This document shows positions 34,241-45,340 of a stretch of DNA of 64,000 nucleotides, piece after piece (positions within the stretch are counted from its first letter, which is position 1; every line of letters starts with the position of its first letter). Source of the stretch: Gemmatimonadota bacterium (GTDB lineage: Bacteria > Gemmatimonadota > Gemmatimonadetes > Longimicrobiales > Gaopeijiaceae); assembly GCA_029262115.1 (NCBI GenBank), contig JAJCZZ010000021.1, forward strand, positions 1 to 64,000. Reading direction: 5' to 3'. The translations under genes were made by a program, and so were the position numbers. The notes beneath the pieces were generated by a model. The model was not told the DNA's origin, made no database searches, and saw nothing but the letters and a program-made list of their open reading frames with translations.

Positions 34241-35556
34241 CGGGCAGCAGGCGTGTGAGGCCGGCCGATACACCAGTATTCGAAGCCCCGCTCCGCCATC
34301 GCCGCCGGATCCCAGAGGTTTCGTCCATCCACGATCAGCGGTCGGCTCATCTCACTCCGGATGCGTTCGAAGTCGGGACGCCGGTACGGGTGCCACTCCG
34401 TGTGAATTGCGAGCGCGGAGGCGCCGCCGAGGGCATCGTAATAGTTGTCGACATACTCGACGCGGTCGCCGAGGACGCGCCGGGCCTCGTCCACCGCCAC
34501 CGGGTCGTGCGCAACCACCCGGGCGCCCCGATCGAGGAGCCCATCGATGGTGACGAGGCTCGGAGCTTCTCGCATGTCATCCGTGTTCGGTTTGAACGCC
34601 AGTCCCCAGACGGCCACGGTATGGCCCGACAGATCTTCGCCGAGCTCGCTCACGAGCCGATCGATCAGTACCCTCTTCTGCCGGTCGTTCACGCTCTCGA
34701 CCGCGTGCAGAATCGACGCGTCGGCCCCCACGTCCTCCATCGTGCGGGCCAGGGCCTTCACATCCTTTGGAAAGCACGACCCCCCGTACCCTGCTCCGGG
34801 GAACAGGAAGCTGGGGCCGATCCTTCCGTCGCTCCCGATGCCACGGCGGACCGCGTCGATGTCGGCGCCGGCTCGCTCACAGAGTCCTGCAATGGCGTTC
34901 ATAAACGAGATCCGCGTGGCGAGCATCGCGTTGGCCGCGTACTTGGTGATCTCGGCGGACGGGACGTCCATGATCAGAATCGACGCTCCGGTCCGGACGA
35001 ACGGGCTGTACAGATCGGTCAGCACCTCGGCCGCGTACTCCGAATCGACCCCGAGGACCACCCGGTCCGGCTTCATGAAGTCGTCGACCGCAGCCCCTTC
35101 CTTGAGGAATTCAGGGTTGGAGCACACATGGACCGGGTGCTGAGCTACCGCCTCGATCGCCTCCCGGACCTTCTCGGCCGTGCCGACCGGCACCGTGCTC
35201 TTCGTGATCACGATCTTTTCGCCGTCCATGGCCTCGCCGATGGAGCGTGCCACCGAAAGTACATGCCGGAGATCCGCCGAACCATCTTCCTCGGGGGGCG
35301 TGCCGACCGCGATGAAGATGATATCCGAGGCCCGCACGGTATCCGCTACGTCCGTCGCATACCTGAGCCGGCCGGCCTCGAGGTTGCTCCTGATCAGGGG
35401 CTCGAGTCCGGGTTCATAGATCGGGATCTCTCCCCGCTGGAGACGCGCGACCTTGTCCTCGTCGATGTCGGCGGAGATCACGTCGTTCCCCGACTCGGCC
35501 AGGCAGGCGCCCACGACCAGGCCGACATACCCCGAACCGATGACGCCGATCTTCAT
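34237..35556 (-). CDS. ugd: UDP-glucose 6-dehydrogenase
   Basis: Four-electron oxidation of UDP-glucose to UDP-glucuronate, cytosolic, 439 aa. The NAD site is GSGYVGLV at the N terminus, [11 protein letters not shown] and [23 protein letters not shown] mark the core, and the catalytic Cys is in [12 protein letters not shown]. Supplies UDP-glucuronate both to the adjacent decarboxylase and potentially to the glucuronate-based polymer implied by the C5-epimerase-like gene at 6397. Confidence 0.96.
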   Translation of the reverse strand: MKIGVIGSGYVGLVVGACLAESGNDVISADIDEDKVARLQRGEIPIYEPGLEPLIRSNLEAGRLRYATDVADTVRASDIIFIAVGTPPEEDGSADLRHVLSVARSIGEAMDGEKIVITKSTVPVGTAEKVREAIEAVAQHPVHVCSNPEFLKEGAAVDDFMKPDRVVLGVDSEYAAEVLTDLYSPFVRTGASILIMDVPSAEITKYAANAMLATRISFMNAIAGLCERAGADIDAVRRGIGSDGRIGPSFLFPGAGYGGSCFPKDVKALARTMEDVGADASILHAVESVNDRQKRVLIDRLVSELGEDLSGHTVAVWGLAFKPNTDDMREAPSLVTIDGLLDRGARVVAHDPVAVDEARRVLGDRVEYVDNYYDALGGASALAIHTEWHPYRRPDFERIRSEMSRPLIVDGRNLWDPAAMAERGFEYWCIGRPHTPAAR

Positions 35557-35565
35557 GCGAAGCCT

Positions 35566-36681
35566 CTACTCAGACGAATAGCCGTAGAACTCCCGGACCG
35601 CTTCCGCAACCCGGCTCACCCGCTCTTCTCCCAACTCGGGAAAAATCGGGAGGCTGAGCACATCCGAAGTCAGCGACTCCGTCACGGGTAAGTCGCCCGG
35701 CCGATACCCGAGCGACGAGAAGCAGTCCTGCAGATGAAGGCCGAGCGGATAGTAGACGCCGCTACCGATCCCTCGCTCCGTCAGGAAGGCCCGAAGCTCG
35801 TCCCTTCGCTCGGCACGAATGGTGAACTGGTTGTAGGCGTGGGTGTGGCCGTCCGCGACAAACGGGAGACTGATCTCCCCCACGTCGGCGAGCAGGTCGG
35901 CGTAGCGGTCGGCGTTCCCTCGCCGGGCCTGGATCCACTCGTCCAGGTGATGAAGCTTGACCCGAAGCACGGCGGCCTGGAGTGCATCCAGACGGGAGTT
36001 GGTCCCGACCATCTCGTGGTGATACATCTTCTTGCCACCGTGGACGCGCATCTTACGCACGCGATCGGCGACGAGGGAATCGCTGAACGTGGTGAGGCCC
36101 CCGTCTCCAAACCCTCCCAGGTTCTTCGTGGGAAAGAAGCTGAACGACCCGGCGTCGCCCACCGACCCGGCACGACCCTCCGGGCTGTCGGCTCCGATCG
36201 ACTGAGCGCAGTCCTCGAGCACGAAGGCGCCGTGCGCCCTCGCCAACTCCATGATCCCTGACATCTCGGCCATCTGGCCGTACAGATGAACGGGAACAAT
36301 GGCGACGGTGCGCTCGGTTACGTGGGGAGCAATCGTCTCGGCAGTCACGTTGTACGTGCGCGGATCCACGTCGCAGAAGACGGGCCTCAGCCCGGCATTC
36401 CACACGGCCCCCGCGGTCGCGAAAAATGTGAAGGCGGGTATGATCACCTCTGCGCCGGGATCGGCTTCGAGGGCCTTCAACGGCAGGAGAAGCGCGTCGG
36501 TCCCACTCGCAACCGCGACGGCGTGGTCGGCCCCTACGTATTGTCCGAGCTCCTCTTCGAGTGCGGCCACCTCCGGCCCCATGATGAACGTCTGGGTGGA
36601 CAGAACCCGCCCGATCGCCTCGTGCACCTCGTCCGCAATAGAGACGTACTGGTCGACAAGGTCGAAAAACGTGACACTCAT
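35566..36681 (-). CDS. DegT/DnrJ/EryC1/StrS sugar aminotransferase
   Basis: PLP-dependent sugar aminotransferase of 371 aa. [12 protein letters not shown] near residue 60 is the cofactor phosphate region, [10 protein letters not shown] and EDCAQSIGA flank the PLP ring-stacking site, and [15 protein letters not shown] contains the internal aldimine Lys. Closest in look to WbpE/WecE/PglE enzymes acting on 3- or 4-keto nucleotide sugars. It overlaps uvrB (ATGA) and is ten bases from ugd, so it may act on a UDP-3-keto-glucuronate derivative; that is inference. Confidence 0.92.
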   Translation of the reverse strand: MSVTFFDLVDQYVSIADEVHEAIGRVLSTQTFIMGPEVAALEEELGQYVGADHAVAVASGTDALLLPLKALEADPGAEVIIPAFTFFATAGAVWNAGLRPVFCDVDPRTYNVTAETIAPHVTERTVAIVPVHLYGQMAEMSGIMELARAHGAFVLEDCAQSIGADSPEGRAGSVGDAGSFSFFPTKNLGGFGDGGLTTFSDSLVADRVRKMRVHGGKKMYHHEMVGTNSRLDALQAAVLRVKLHHLDEWIQARRGNADRYADLLADVGEISLPFVADGHTHAYNQFTIRAERRDELRAFLTERGIGSGVYYPLGLHLQDCFSSLGYRPGDLPVTESLTSDVLSLPIFPELGEERVSRVAEAVREFYGYSSE

Positions 36682-38693
36682 GATCGTCTCTGCTTTCCCT
36701 TTGACGCGGTCGAGGCGCCTGCCTTCAACTCGAACAGTTGATCCCTCAGAAGCGCGGCGCGCTCGAAGTCGAGCGCCTCCGCGGCACCTTCCATCTCCTG
36801 TTCCAGGATCTTGATGTACTCCTCCTGGTTCACCTCGTCGGCGTAGCTCGACGGTTCCTCGGCCACAACGGCCGGCGCGTCACGCGCATCCGCCACCCGC
36901 GTGCTGAACTCGATCTCCTCGACGCTCTTTCGAATGGTCTCGGGCGTGATCCCGTGCTCCAGATTGTGCGCGAGCTGAATGTCACGCCGGCGCCCCGTCT
37001 CGTCGATGCACCGCTTCATGGAGGCCGTGATCTTGTCCGCATACATGATGGCCCGACCATCGACATTCCGGGCGGCGCGCCCGATCGTCTGGATCAACGA
37101 GCGTCCGTCGCGCAGAAAGCCCTCCTTGTCCGCGTCGAGGATGGCGACGAGCGACACTTCGGGCAAATCAAGCCCCTCGCGAAGCAGGTTGATACCGACC
37201 AGGACGTCTATCTTCCCGAGTCGCAGGCTCCTCAGGATGGCCATGCGCTCGATCGTGTCGACTTCGGAGTGCATGTACCGTACGCGGACACCCACGGACG
37301 CGAGATACTCCGACAGATCTTCGGCCATGCGCTTGGTGAGCGTGGTCACGAGAACCCGCTCCCCCCTTCGCTCGCGTTCGCGGATTTCGGCGAGCAGATC
37401 ATCGACCTGCCCCTTCACCGGCCGGACGTCGATCAGTGGATCCACGAGCCCGGTAGGCCGGATGATCTGTTCGACGACAACGCCGCCCGACTGCGTCAGC
37501 TCCCAGTCTCCCGGCGTCGCGGACAGATAGATCACTTTGTCGACCACGGTGCGCCACTCCTCGAACTTCAGCGGCCGGTTGTCCAGCGCGGACGGGAGAC
37601 GAAAACCGTGCTCGAGGAGGGTCATCTTCCGAGCGCGATCCCCATTGTACATTCCGTTGATCTGGGGGATCGACGCGTGGGACTCGTCGACCACGACGAG
37701 GAAGTCCTCCGGGAAGTAGTCCAGAAGACACGCGGGCCGCTCGCCGGTACGCCGTCCGCTCGTGTACAAGGAGTAGTTCTCGATGCCCGGACACGTGCCG
37801 ATCTCGAGCATCATCTCGATGTCGAAGTGGGTGCGCTGCTCGAGCCGCTGTGCCTCGAGGAGCTTCCCGCTGTCGCGGAACAGCGCGAGCCGCTCTTCCA
37901 ACTCGGCCCGAATCGCGGGAACCATCTTCTCCACGGTCGAGCGACGTGTGACGTAGTGGCTGGCCGGATACACCGCCGTGCGCTCCAGTTGGGCGATGTG
38001 CTCCCCGGTCAGGGGATCGAACCGTGTGATCCGTTCGATCTCGTCCCCCCACAGCTCGATCCGCACCGCCTGCTCTTCGTACGCCGGGAAGATCTCGACC
38101 GTATCGCCGCGGACGCGAAAGGTCCCGCGTTCGAAGAGGTAGTCGTTGCGCTTGTACTGGATGTCGACGAGCCCGCGCAGGATGTCCTTGCGCGGCTTCT
38201 CATCGCCGACCGTGAGATGCAGCATCAGTTCCCGGTAGTCCCGGGGATTTCCGAGTCCGTAGATGCAGGATACGGACGCGACCACGATGACATCGTCCCG
38301 CTCCATCAGGGACGACGTGGCGCGGAGGCGGAGGCGTTCGATGTCCTCGTTGATCGAGGAATCCTTTTCGATGTACGTATCGGTCGAGGGGACGTACGCC
38401 TCGGGCTGATAGTAGTCGTAGTACGAGACGAAGTACTCGACGGCGTTGTGCGGGAAGAGGCTCTTCAACTCGCCGTAGAGCTGGGCCGCGAGCGTCTTGT
38501 TGTGGGACATGACCAGCGTCGGCCGCCCGTACTTCTGGATCACGTGGGCAATCGTGAAGGTCTTGCCGGTTCCGGTGGCGCCGAGGAGGACCTGCGCATC
38601 GTCGCCACGTCGGAGGCCGGCTGTCAGCTCCTCGATGGCGCCGGGTTGGTCGCCGGCGGCTTCATGGGGGGAGAGGAGATCGAAGGCGGTCAT
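36678..38693 (-). CDS. uvrB: excinuclease ABC subunit B
   Basis: Damage-verification helicase of nucleotide excision repair, 671 aa. Walker A is [10 protein letters not shown], the beta-hairpin region has [16 protein letters not shown], motif DESH occurs in [12 protein letters not shown], the helicase C-domain carries [17 protein letters not shown] and QTIGRAARN, and the C-terminal UVR domain is [23 protein letters not shown]. Start ATG 38693 overlaps the rel stop as ATGA; a GTG two codons earlier is less likely. Confidence 0.97.
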   Translation of the reverse strand: MTAFDLLSPHEAAGDQPGAIEELTAGLRRGDDAQVLLGATGTGKTFTIAHVIQKYGRPTLVMSHNKTLAAQLYGELKSLFPHNAVEYFVSYYDYYQPEAYVPSTDTYIEKDSSINEDIERLRLRATSSLMERDDVIVVASVSCIYGLGNPRDYRELMLHLTVGDEKPRKDILRGLVDIQYKRNDYLFERGTFRVRGDTVEIFPAYEEQAVRIELWGDEIERITRFDPLTGEHIAQLERTAVYPASHYVTRRSTVEKMVPAIRAELEERLALFRDSGKLLEAQRLEQRTHFDIEMMLEIGTCPGIENYSLYTSGRRTGERPACLLDYFPEDFLVVVDESHASIPQINGMYNGDRARKMTLLEHGFRLPSALDNRPLKFEEWRTVVDKVIYLSATPGDWELTQSGGVVVEQIIRPTGLVDPLIDVRPVKGQVDDLLAEIRERERRGERVLVTTLTKRMAEDLSEYLASVGVRVRYMHSEVDTIERMAILRSLRLGKIDVLVGINLLREGLDLPEVSLVAILDADKEGFLRDGRSLIQTIGRAARNVDGRAIMYADKITASMKRCIDETGRRRDIQLAHNLEHGITPETIRKSVEEIEFSTRVADARDAPAVVAEEPSSYADEVNQEEYIKILEQEMEGAAEALDFERAALLRDQLFELKAGASTASKGKQRRS

Positions 38694-40933
38694 GCCCACC
38701 CCATGTCCTCGTCGTCAAAGTGCTCTCGTCTCTCCACCGAAATTACACCTTTCACCCGAGCGATGGCCTTGCGGACTTTTTCCAGGTGGGCGAGGTCCCG
38801 GACTTCGACGACGAATTCCCCGTTCATGCCGTGTTCGGCCGCCCGCATGTCCGCGTGCTGGATGTCGGTCCCCGTGTCGGAGATCGCTTTGGCGACATCG
38901 GACAGCAGCGCTCGCCGGTCGCTCCCCTTCATGTACAGCCGGACGAAGAACCGCTCGCCCTTCTCCGCGGCCCACTCGATCTCCACGCGGCGCTCCGGAT
39001 CTCGCGATAGGTCGAGCACGTTCGGACAGTCCTTCCTGTGGATGGAGACTCCCCGACCGCGGGTGACGAAGCCGATCACGTCGTCGCCGGGCACCGGCTG
39101 ACAACACCTCGAGTATCGCACCATCAGGTTGTCCACGCCCTGGATGCGAACCCCGTGGTTGGAGATCCGCAGCCTCCGGGCGATCCGCTCGAGGGTCGTG
39201 GGCTGTTTGCGAACGACCTCCTTCACGTCCTGATCGGGCACCACCGCCTTGATCACGGCCGTGGGCCCGAGGTCACCTCGACCGAGAGCCGCATACACCT
39301 GGTCCATGTCCGAATACCCGAGCGAGACAGCCGCCTGCAGCAAGCCGTGAGGGTCATCCGGAACGGTGATTCGAGATCGTCGGACCTCACGGTCGAAGAA
39401 CTCCCTGCCCAGCTTACGGGCGGAGTCGAACTCCTCCTTTCGGATCCACCCACGGATCCGCTGGCGCGCACGGGAAGTACGGACGAACGCCAGCCAGTCG
39501 CGGTTCGGCCACTGTTTCGGATTGGTGATGATCTCGACCGTGTCACCATTCCGGAGCTGTCGCGACAGCGGAGCGATCCGGCCGTTGACTTTCGCTCCTC
39601 CGCAGTGGAGGCCGATCTCGGTGTGGACGCTGAACGCGAAGTCGATCGGAGTGGAGCCGGCCGGCAACGGCTTGACCTCACCTCCGGGGGTGAACACGAA
39701 GATTTCCCCCTGAAACAGGTCCATCCGGAGGAACTCCATGAACTCCTCCGGCTCCTTCGTGTCCTGCTGCCACTCCAGGACCTGCCGAAACCACGTCAGC
39801 GCCTCGTCGACCTCGTCGCCTCCCCCGCTCCCCGCTCCTACCCCCCCTTCCTTGTACCGCCAGTGGGCCGCGATGCCCAACTCCGCCGTCCGGTGCATTT
39901 CCTCGGTGCGGATCTGGATCTCGTAGCGTCGCCCCCCGGGTCCGAACACCGTCGTGTGGAGGGACTGGTACATGTTCGACTTCGGCGTCGCGATGTAGTC
40001 GTGGAAGCGCTCCGGAATGGGCGTCCAGAGCGAGTGGATGATCCCGAGCGCGGCATAACAGTTTTGCACCGTGTCCGTGGTTACCCGCATCGCCATGAGG
40101 TCGTAGATCTCCTCATATGGCTTGTCCCGCTTGGCCATCTTCCGGTGAATCGAGAAGAGGTGCTTCGGTCGCCCATTCACTTCGGAGGGGACCTCGGCCT
40201 TGTCCAGCGCCTCTTTCAAGGGGCGCTGAAGCTCGAGAATTTGCCGTTCACGCTCCCGGCGACGCTGCCGGACCTTCTTCGTCAGGTCGTCGTACGCCTC
40301 GGGCTCCAGGAACTTGAAGGCCAGGTCCTCCATTTCCCACTTGATGGCCGCGACCCCCAACCGGTGCGCCAGTGGTGAGTAGATTTCCCGCGTTTCCATG
40401 GCGATGCGCCGACGCTTGTCCGGGCGGAGGTGCTCCAGCGTTCTCATGTTGTGTAACCGATCCGCCAGCTTCACGAGGATGACCCGCGCGTCCTCCGCCA
40501 TGGAAAGAAGCAGCTTTCGATAGTTCTCGACTTGCTGTTCGGAGTTTGACCGGAACTCGACTTTTCCGAGCTTGGTCACGCCGTCCACTATCGTGGCCAC
40601 CTCCGCACCGAACTGCGCCTCGACATCGGGCAGCGAAATGAGGGTGTCCTCCACCGTGTCGTGGATGAGCCCGGAAACGATGGAAGCCGTATCGAGGCGC
40701 AGTCCCGCCAGGATGGTGGCCACCTCGACGGTGTGGGTAACGTACTCCTCGCCCGAGGCCCGCTTCTGACCGGCGTGGGCCTCCACGGCCACGTTGTAGG
40801 CCTCGCGGATCTGGTCGATGTCCAGGCGGTCGGCGTACGCCTCCAGGGCCCGCGCCAACGGGCGCGGGAGGCCGCGGATGGTGGGCGTGGGGGAAGGGGT
40901 AGGCGACTCCGGCGTGGGGAGATCAGACAACAT
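38690..40933 (-). CDS. rel: bifunctional (p)ppGpp synthetase/hydrolase, RelA/SpoT family
   Basis: Long RSH stringent-response enzyme, 747 aa. The N-terminal HD hydrolase has LIHDTVEDT and [11 protein letters not shown]; the synthetase has [13 protein letters not shown] and [17 protein letters not shown]; then come the TGS domain ([29 protein letters not shown]), a zinc-finger-type CC region ([11 protein letters not shown]) and a C-terminal ACT domain. The discriminating synthetase motif reads RFHD where bifunctional enzymes usually have RxKD and RelA has ExDD, so the intact HD domain and the Arg suggest a bifunctional enzyme. ATG 40933 is preferred over an upstream TTG. Confidence 0.95.
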   Translation of the reverse strand: MLSDLPTPESPTPSPTPTIRGLPRPLARALEAYADRLDIDQIREAYNVAVEAHAGQKRASGEEYVTHTVEVATILAGLRLDTASIVSGLIHDTVEDTLISLPDVEAQFGAEVATIVDGVTKLGKVEFRSNSEQQVENYRKLLLSMAEDARVILVKLADRLHNMRTLEHLRPDKRRRIAMETREIYSPLAHRLGVAAIKWEMEDLAFKFLEPEAYDDLTKKVRQRRRERERQILELQRPLKEALDKAEVPSEVNGRPKHLFSIHRKMAKRDKPYEEIYDLMAMRVTTDTVQNCYAALGIIHSLWTPIPERFHDYIATPKSNMYQSLHTTVFGPGGRRYEIQIRTEEMHRTAELGIAAHWRYKEGGVGAGSGGGDEVDEALTWFRQVLEWQQDTKEPEEFMEFLRMDLFQGEIFVFTPGGEVKPLPAGSTPIDFAFSVHTEIGLHCGGAKVNGRIAPLSRQLRNGDTVEIITNPKQWPNRDWLAFVRTSRARQRIRGWIRKEEFDSARKLGREFFDREVRRSRITVPDDPHGLLQAAVSLGYSDMDQVYAALGRGDLGPTAVIKAVVPDQDVKEVVRKQPTTLERIARRLRISNHGVRIQGVDNLMVRYSRCCQPVPGDDVIGFVTRGRGVSIHRKDCPNVLDLSRDPERRVEIEWAAEKGERFFVRLYMKGSDRRALLSDVAKAISDTGTDIQHADMRAAEHGMNGEFVVEVRDLAHLEKVRKAIARVKGVISVERREHFDDEDMGWA

Positions 40934-41038
40934 GGTCAATCAGCCATGCGTAGCCGCCACACCGTCCTTCGAGAGCGAGATTAGCGACGTCGGCGTCACG
41001 TCGAGAGTTCAGCACGTCTCGGGGATATGACAACTGCC

Positions 41039-43009
41039 TTACCCGCACCCCCCCGACTCGCCGGCGACCTCCATGGTCGGCGAGCGAGTCGCACGACCGT
41101 GTTCGGGCATGACCTCCAAAATCACCTTAGGCACAGATCCCGCCCTAGTTAGTTCCCAGGCGCGATGGTACTCCTTGAGTGGAACGGTATTCTTCAAGAG
41201 GCCCTGCACGGAGAGCGAGGCAAGGGCTTCGAGTGCCGCTCGGAAGTCGCGGCTTCCGCTCCCCACAGATCCAACGACCGTCAAATCAGCCGACACAATG
41301 GATTCGAAACTGAACGGCTGGCGCCCATATGGCAGTCCCAAGGCCAACACACAGGTGCCCGGCCGTACCCGTTCCAAAAGTTCGGCCAAGACCGTCGCAT
41401 TTCCAGTAGCCTCAACCACAAATCCCTGCCCACGGTAACCTTCGAGCGATTCAGAAACGGCGATCCTCGACTCTACAGCGTGGGCACGCCGGGTAGCTTG
41501 CTTCTCGGCTATCGTTACTTCGATCCCGCGGGCCCGGAGTAGAATTGCAGCAAGAAATCCGATCGTGCCCCCCCCTACGATCAACGCCTCTCGGGAACTG
41601 CGGGACCAAGGTTCAGATCTGCGTAATCCCTTGAGCACAACTGCGGTGGGTTCGCAAAGGCATGCTCGGAGAAGATCCAACTCGTCCGGGACGACTTGAG
41701 CATATTCCGATCGCGTCAGCAAGAACGGGCCATACCCTCCGTCCATGCCAAAGACACCCATCTCCTTCCGCTTGGTACATGCGATCGCATCGTCCGCCGC
41801 ACAGGCCGAGCAAGTTCCGCACCCCTGGATCGGTTCGATGACGACCCGATCTCCTTCCGCCACATTGGTGACGTTTACACCCAGCGAAGCCACCCGCCCG
41901 GACACTTCGTGGCCCGGCACGATGGGAAAACCCGCTCGGCCGTCCTGAAAATACGCCAGCGCTCCATCCCGGACCTCCAAGTCCGTGCCACAGACTCCGA
42001 CATAAGCGACTTCCACAAGAATTTCGCCGGGCCTCACTGTCGGGATCGTGCGTTCCTCTAGCCTCGCGCGCCCCGGTCCGGTGACGACCACAGCCGAGTA
42101 CCGGCGGTCGAAGAAAAGCTCTTCCCTGGTGCGGGGCGTAGGGGCAGACTGCCCCTCGCCTAGGCCCCTGATCGTCCCGCGGGCCTTCTCATAGCGGAAT
42201 CGTATTACGTCTACGAGACGGTCGGTCGAGACTCTCTCTTTAGGGAAGGCGATGAGGTCCGTCGCTAGGTACTGCAACTCGGCCAATGCGGCGCTCACCC
42301 CCGACGTCCCCGCAAGTCCCATTGCACGCATCGCCAGGGCCTCGCGGTAGTACCGGTGCCGCACCTGCCGCCAGCTCTCACGGTGAATGTGATAGATGGC
42401 TGCGTCGGCCCGATATGTCACCTTCCGTCCACGGCGGAGCCAATGTCGCGCCCACTCGATGTCCTCCAACCCCGTCAAGGCCTCATCGAAGGGGTGGTCC
42501 TCCCAGTCCCGGCGACGGATAGCTGCATTGGCATTGTTGGCGAAGAAGTGAGGAGGCTCTAGAACCTCCGATTTGCCCGGGAACGTCCGTAGAAAGTCCT
42601 GGCGTTCCGCGAATTTGGACTCCTCATTCCCAAGCTGGCGACCGTAGGCCATGGCAACCGAAGGGTCAGCGAAGCTCTCCACCAGATTCGCAAGCCAGTG
42701 CTCGCCGATAGGAACAGTGTGAGCGGACACGATGACCACCACGTCGGCCCGGGATTGCCGCACGCCCACGTTCAAAGAATAGCCGAATGTGAAATCCCGA
42801 GAATCGATCCTCACGATGCGGGCTCCGGCAGCCTCGGCAATTTCACGGGTGCGATCCTGGGATCCGCTATCCACGACCACAACCTCATGATCCACAAGCG
42901 ACTGCCCAGCGATCGCCTCGAGAAGCGCCGGTAGATCGCGCTCCTCATTGAACGTGCGGATCAGAACCGAGGCAAGCGGCCGGATCGACACGTCACCTCC
43001 GATCGCCAT
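41039..43009 (-). CDS. glycosyltransferase family 2 fused to zinc alcohol dehydrogenase
   Basis: A 656-aa fusion. Residues about 12-245 are a GT-A glycosyltransferase of family GT2: SVLIRTFNEERDL, VVVDSGSQDRT at 45-54 with the metal-site Asp, and LEDIEWARHWLRRG at 181-194 as the catalytic/acceptor region. Residues about 303-645 are a medium-chain dehydrogenase: catalytic zinc ligands Cys340 and His367 (PGHE), structural zinc Cys397, Cys400, Cys403 and Cys411, and a Rossmann GGGTIG at 479-484. Both halves look intact. The start is ATG 43009, or GTG 42991. The enzyme may oxidise or reduce a sugar and attach the same or a related sugar, an inference from fusion. Confidence 0.85.
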   Translation of the reverse strand: MAIGGDVSIRPLASVLIRTFNEERDLPALLEAIAGQSLVDHEVVVVDSGSQDRTREIAEAAGARIVRIDSRDFTFGYSLNVGVRQSRADVVVIVSAHTVPIGEHWLANLVESFADPSVAMAYGRQLGNEESKFAERQDFLRTFPGKSEVLEPPHFFANNANAAIRRRDWEDHPFDEALTGLEDIEWARHWLRRGRKVTYRADAAIYHIHRESWRQVRHRYYREALAMRAMGLAGTSGVSAALAELQYLATDLIAFPKERVSTDRLVDVIRFRYEKARGTIRGLGEGQSAPTPRTREELFFDRRYSAVVVTGPGRARLEERTIPTVRPGEILVEVAYVGVCGTDLEVRDGALAYFQDGRAGFPIVPGHEVSGRVASLGVNVTNVAEGDRVVIEPIQGCGTCSACAADDAIACTKRKEMGVFGMDGGYGPFLLTRSEYAQVVPDELDLLRACLCEPTAVVLKGLRRSEPWSRSSREALIVGGGTIGFLAAILLRARGIEVTIAEKQATRRAHAVESRIAVSESLEGYRGQGFVVEATGNATVLAELLERVRPGTCVLALGLPYGRQPFSFESIVSADLTVVGSVGSGSRDFRAALEALASLSVQGLLKNTVPLKEYHRAWELTRAGSVPKVILEVMPEHGRATRSPTMEVAGESGGCG

Positions 43010-43940
43010 CGCGAACGTCCAGGCCTCGCAGCAGGTTCTCAATGGATCTGATGTGGACGTTTTCCCACGCTTTGGGCGACGAATTCGCATTGTGAGGCGC
43101 GAGCAACACGTTGGGCATGTTTCTCAGTGGACTGTCCTGCGGCAATGGCTCGTCCTCAAATACGTCGAGACCCGCGCCGCGAAGACGACCCTCGGCGAGA
43201 GCTTTTACCAACTCCGCCTCGTCGACCACAGGACCGCGGGACGTATTGATGAGCAAAGCCGAGGACTTCATGAGACTCAGACTACGCGCGTCAACCAGGT
43301 GGTGGCTTGAGGGATTTAAGTCCGGATGGAGGGTCACGACATCAGCGCTTGCGAACACTTCGTCAGCCGTAGCTTCGCGGATACCGGGCACGGAAAGCAG
43401 GTCGGGCTCGACGCCCTTGCGGTCGCACAGGAGCGTTGGCATACCGAACGCCATCGCCCGCCGAGCCACGGCTTTCCCTATATCCCCGACCCCGATGATC
43501 CCGAGCGTCTGTTCGGCCAGCGTGTATCCGGGCAATTTCTCCCATCCACCGTTGCGCATGTGGGCAACCGTTTCCGGAAGACGGCGGGCGAACGCGAGGA
43601 GGTACGCGAACACTGAATCAGCCACGGGTTCGGAGAACGCGTTAGGAGTCCGACAGATCACGACTCCATGCGCGGCCGCCGCGGCCACGTCGATGGAGTC
43701 GATCCCCGTTCCCCACTTCGAGATAACCCGGAGATCCTCAGCAGCCTCGAAAACGGCGGACGTAAACCGATCGTCACCGCAGATCACACCATGGACGCCG
43801 GGCATGATTTCGAGGAGCTGCTCCTCTTCCAGGCGTTCCGTGACCGGAGGTACCACCACGGACAGTCCATGCCGCTCGAGTATTCCGCGAAACTCATGGA
43901 TACGGGGCATCATGTACGGCGCTGAAATCATGACACGCAT
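42993..43940 (-). CDS. D-2-hydroxyacid dehydrogenase, SerA-like
   Basis: NAD-dependent dehydrogenase of 315 aa. GVGDIG is the dinucleotide loop; catalytic Arg is in NTSRGPVVDEAEL, Glu in LDVFEDEPLP and His in APHNANSS. It lacks the C-terminal ACT or ASB domains of long SerA proteins, so serine synthesis is not implied. It lies four bases after the KdsB-like gene and overlaps the fusion gene by about 17 bases; context suggests reduction or oxidation at an alpha-keto acid or sugar-acid carbon. It is similar in family to the enzyme at 15662 but clearly diverged. Confidence 0.9.
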   Translation of the reverse strand: MRVMISAPYMMPRIHEFRGILERHGLSVVVPPVTERLEEEQLLEIMPGVHGVICGDDRFTSAVFEAAEDLRVISKWGTGIDSIDVAAAAAHGVVICRTPNAFSEPVADSVFAYLLAFARRLPETVAHMRNGGWEKLPGYTLAEQTLGIIGVGDIGKAVARRAMAFGMPTLLCDRKGVEPDLLSVPGIREATADEVFASADVVTLHPDLNPSSHHLVDARSLSLMKSSALLINTSRGPVVDEAELVKALAEGRLRGAGLDVFEDEPLPQDSPLRNMPNVLLAPHNANSSPKAWENVHIRSIENLLRGLDVRDGDRR

Positions 43941-43944
43941 GCGG

Positions 43945-44676
43945 TCAGGCCCCCGAAGTCATGAGGGCGCGCACGCGTTCGAGATCCTCGGGAGTGTCTA
44001 CAGCCTGCACGTCGACGGCGGTCGGGACCATTAGCACCTCGACGCCATGCTCCAGGAAGCGGAGCATGTCGATGGACTCGGCGCACTCCAGTCGTCCTTC
44101 CGGAAGTGAGGCGAACAAGCGAAGTGCATCAGCACGAAACGGGATGACGCAGACCTGTTTGCCCACTCCCTCTGGCACAACACCGTCCTTCGAGGTGGGA
44201 ATCGGCTGGCGTGACATGTATAACGCCTGCGACCGATCACCGATTACAACCTTTATCGTGTTCACGTCGCGAAGGTCCGGCGTCTCGATCGCGCCCAAGA
44301 GATTCACGCATTGGACCGCAGGATCGGAGAACGGAGCCAACGCCTCGCTGATCATCTCTGGGCGGATCAACGGCTCATCACCCTGCACCATGACCACAAT
44401 ATCAACGTCCGGTAGCGTCTCCGCCGCCTCAGCAATCCGGTCGGACGCCCGCTCGTGAGTGGACGACGTCATTATGACGTGGGCGCCGAATGCCTCGGAT
44501 GCATCCCGAATCTCGTCGTCGCAAGTCGCGATGTACACCTCGTCGAGGTCGGGGCAACAACGCGTCCGCTCCCACACGTGTTGGATCATGGGCAAGCCCC
44601 CAATGGGAACCAATGGCTTGCCGGGGAAGCGACTGGACCCCAGGCGGGCAGGAATGATGGCGATGACTCGTGACAT
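43945..44676 (-). CDS. KdsB-like CMP-sugar synthetase
   Basis: 243-aa nucleotidyltransferase of the 3-deoxy-manno-octulosonate cytidylyltransferase family: IPARLGSSRFPGKPL at the N terminus, HERASDRIAEAAETL and VMVQGDEPLI in the core, and a C-terminal VDTPEDLERVRAL. True KdsB activates Kdo for lipid A, but this gene lies in an accessory glycan locus, and no other Kdo gene (kdsA, kdsC, waaA) is in the window. It more likely activates an unusual ulosonic or other 2-keto acid sugar. Substrate unknown. Confidence 0.88.
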   Translation of the reverse strand: MSRVIAIIPARLGSSRFPGKPLVPIGGLPMIQHVWERTRCCPDLDEVYIATCDDEIRDASEAFGAHVIMTSSTHERASDRIAEAAETLPDVDIVVMVQGDEPLIRPEMISEALAPFSDPAVQCVNLLGAIETPDLRDVNTIKVVIGDRSQALYMSRQPIPTSKDGVVPEGVGKQVCVIPFRADALRLFASLPEGRLECAESIDMLRFLEHGVEVLMVPTAVDVQAVDTPEDLERVRALMTSGA

Positions 44677-44701
44677 GTGCAGTGGACAAGTGGTTCGGTG
44701 A

Positions 44702-45340
44702 TCAGGAAGGCCGGATCAGCACCCGGCACGGAGCTCCGTCGGCGCCCGGAACCAGCAGAGGCAGACATATCAACTCGTAGTCGCCGTCAGATACCTTATT
44801 GAGGTCCAAGCCCTCAACGATATGAATACCGGCCATGAGCAAGGAGGTGTGCACAACCGGCGTTGGGTCGCTAAAGGGCTGGACAGAGAGATAGTCGATC
44901 CCGAGCAGTCGAATACCTCGCCAAATCAACCACCTTGCCCCGGCTTCGGAAAGTCCGATGAAGTCGGCCCGGAATTCCTGAGCGGTCGCGCCCCATGACT
45001 CCCGATTCTTCGTGCGGAGCAAGAGGCGCTCACAGCCATCCGTCACCGCGACGGCGAGGTCATGCGGCTCAATCGCCCCATCGGTGTCGATCGTGGCCAC
45101 ACGGCAGGGGCCCATCAACACGGCAAGGGATAGGGATTCTACACCAGCACCCTCAGACAGGAAGTGAATAGGAGCGTCTACATGGGTGCCGGTGTGCGCC
45201 CCAAGGACTAGCTCGGTCACGTTGACGCCGTCCGGATCGATTCGCTTGGATCGGTATACGCGAGGTTCGGTTTCACCGGGCCAAGTGGTCATCCCCTCCC
45301 GGAGCGGAACCGTTACGTCGATCCATGTGAACGAGCCCAT
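44702..45340 (-). CDS. cyclase-family metal hydrolase (kynurenine formamidase-like)
   Basis: 212-aa member of the cyclase / kynurenine-formamidase family. HTGTHVDAPIHF is the family's HxGTHxDxPxH metal site. LREGMTTWPGE near the start and GIDYLSVQPFS are also typical. Known relatives hydrolyse formamides and cyclic amides. ATG 45340 follows a purine-rich GGAGGAAGCGGAG and overlaps the stop of the orphan gene (TGATG). The function in a glycan locus is unknown; removal of an N-formyl group or opening of a lactone/lactam are speculations. Confidence 0.85.
   Translation of the reverse strand: MGSFTWIDVTVPLREGMTTWPGETEPRVYRSKRIDPDGVNVTELVLGAHTGTHVDAPIHFLSEGAGVESLSLAVLMGPCRVATIDTDGAIEPHDLAVAVTDGCERLLLRTKNRESWGATAQEFRADFIGLSEAGARWLIWRGIRLLGIDYLSVQPFSDPTPVVHTSLLMAGIHIVEGLDLNKVSDGDYELICLPLLVPGADGAPCRVLIRPS

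Noticed and set aside
36738-39101. 787-codon plus-strand frame opposite uvrB and the end of rel
   Set aside because: Antisense of two strongly recognisable genes, with no motif of its own.
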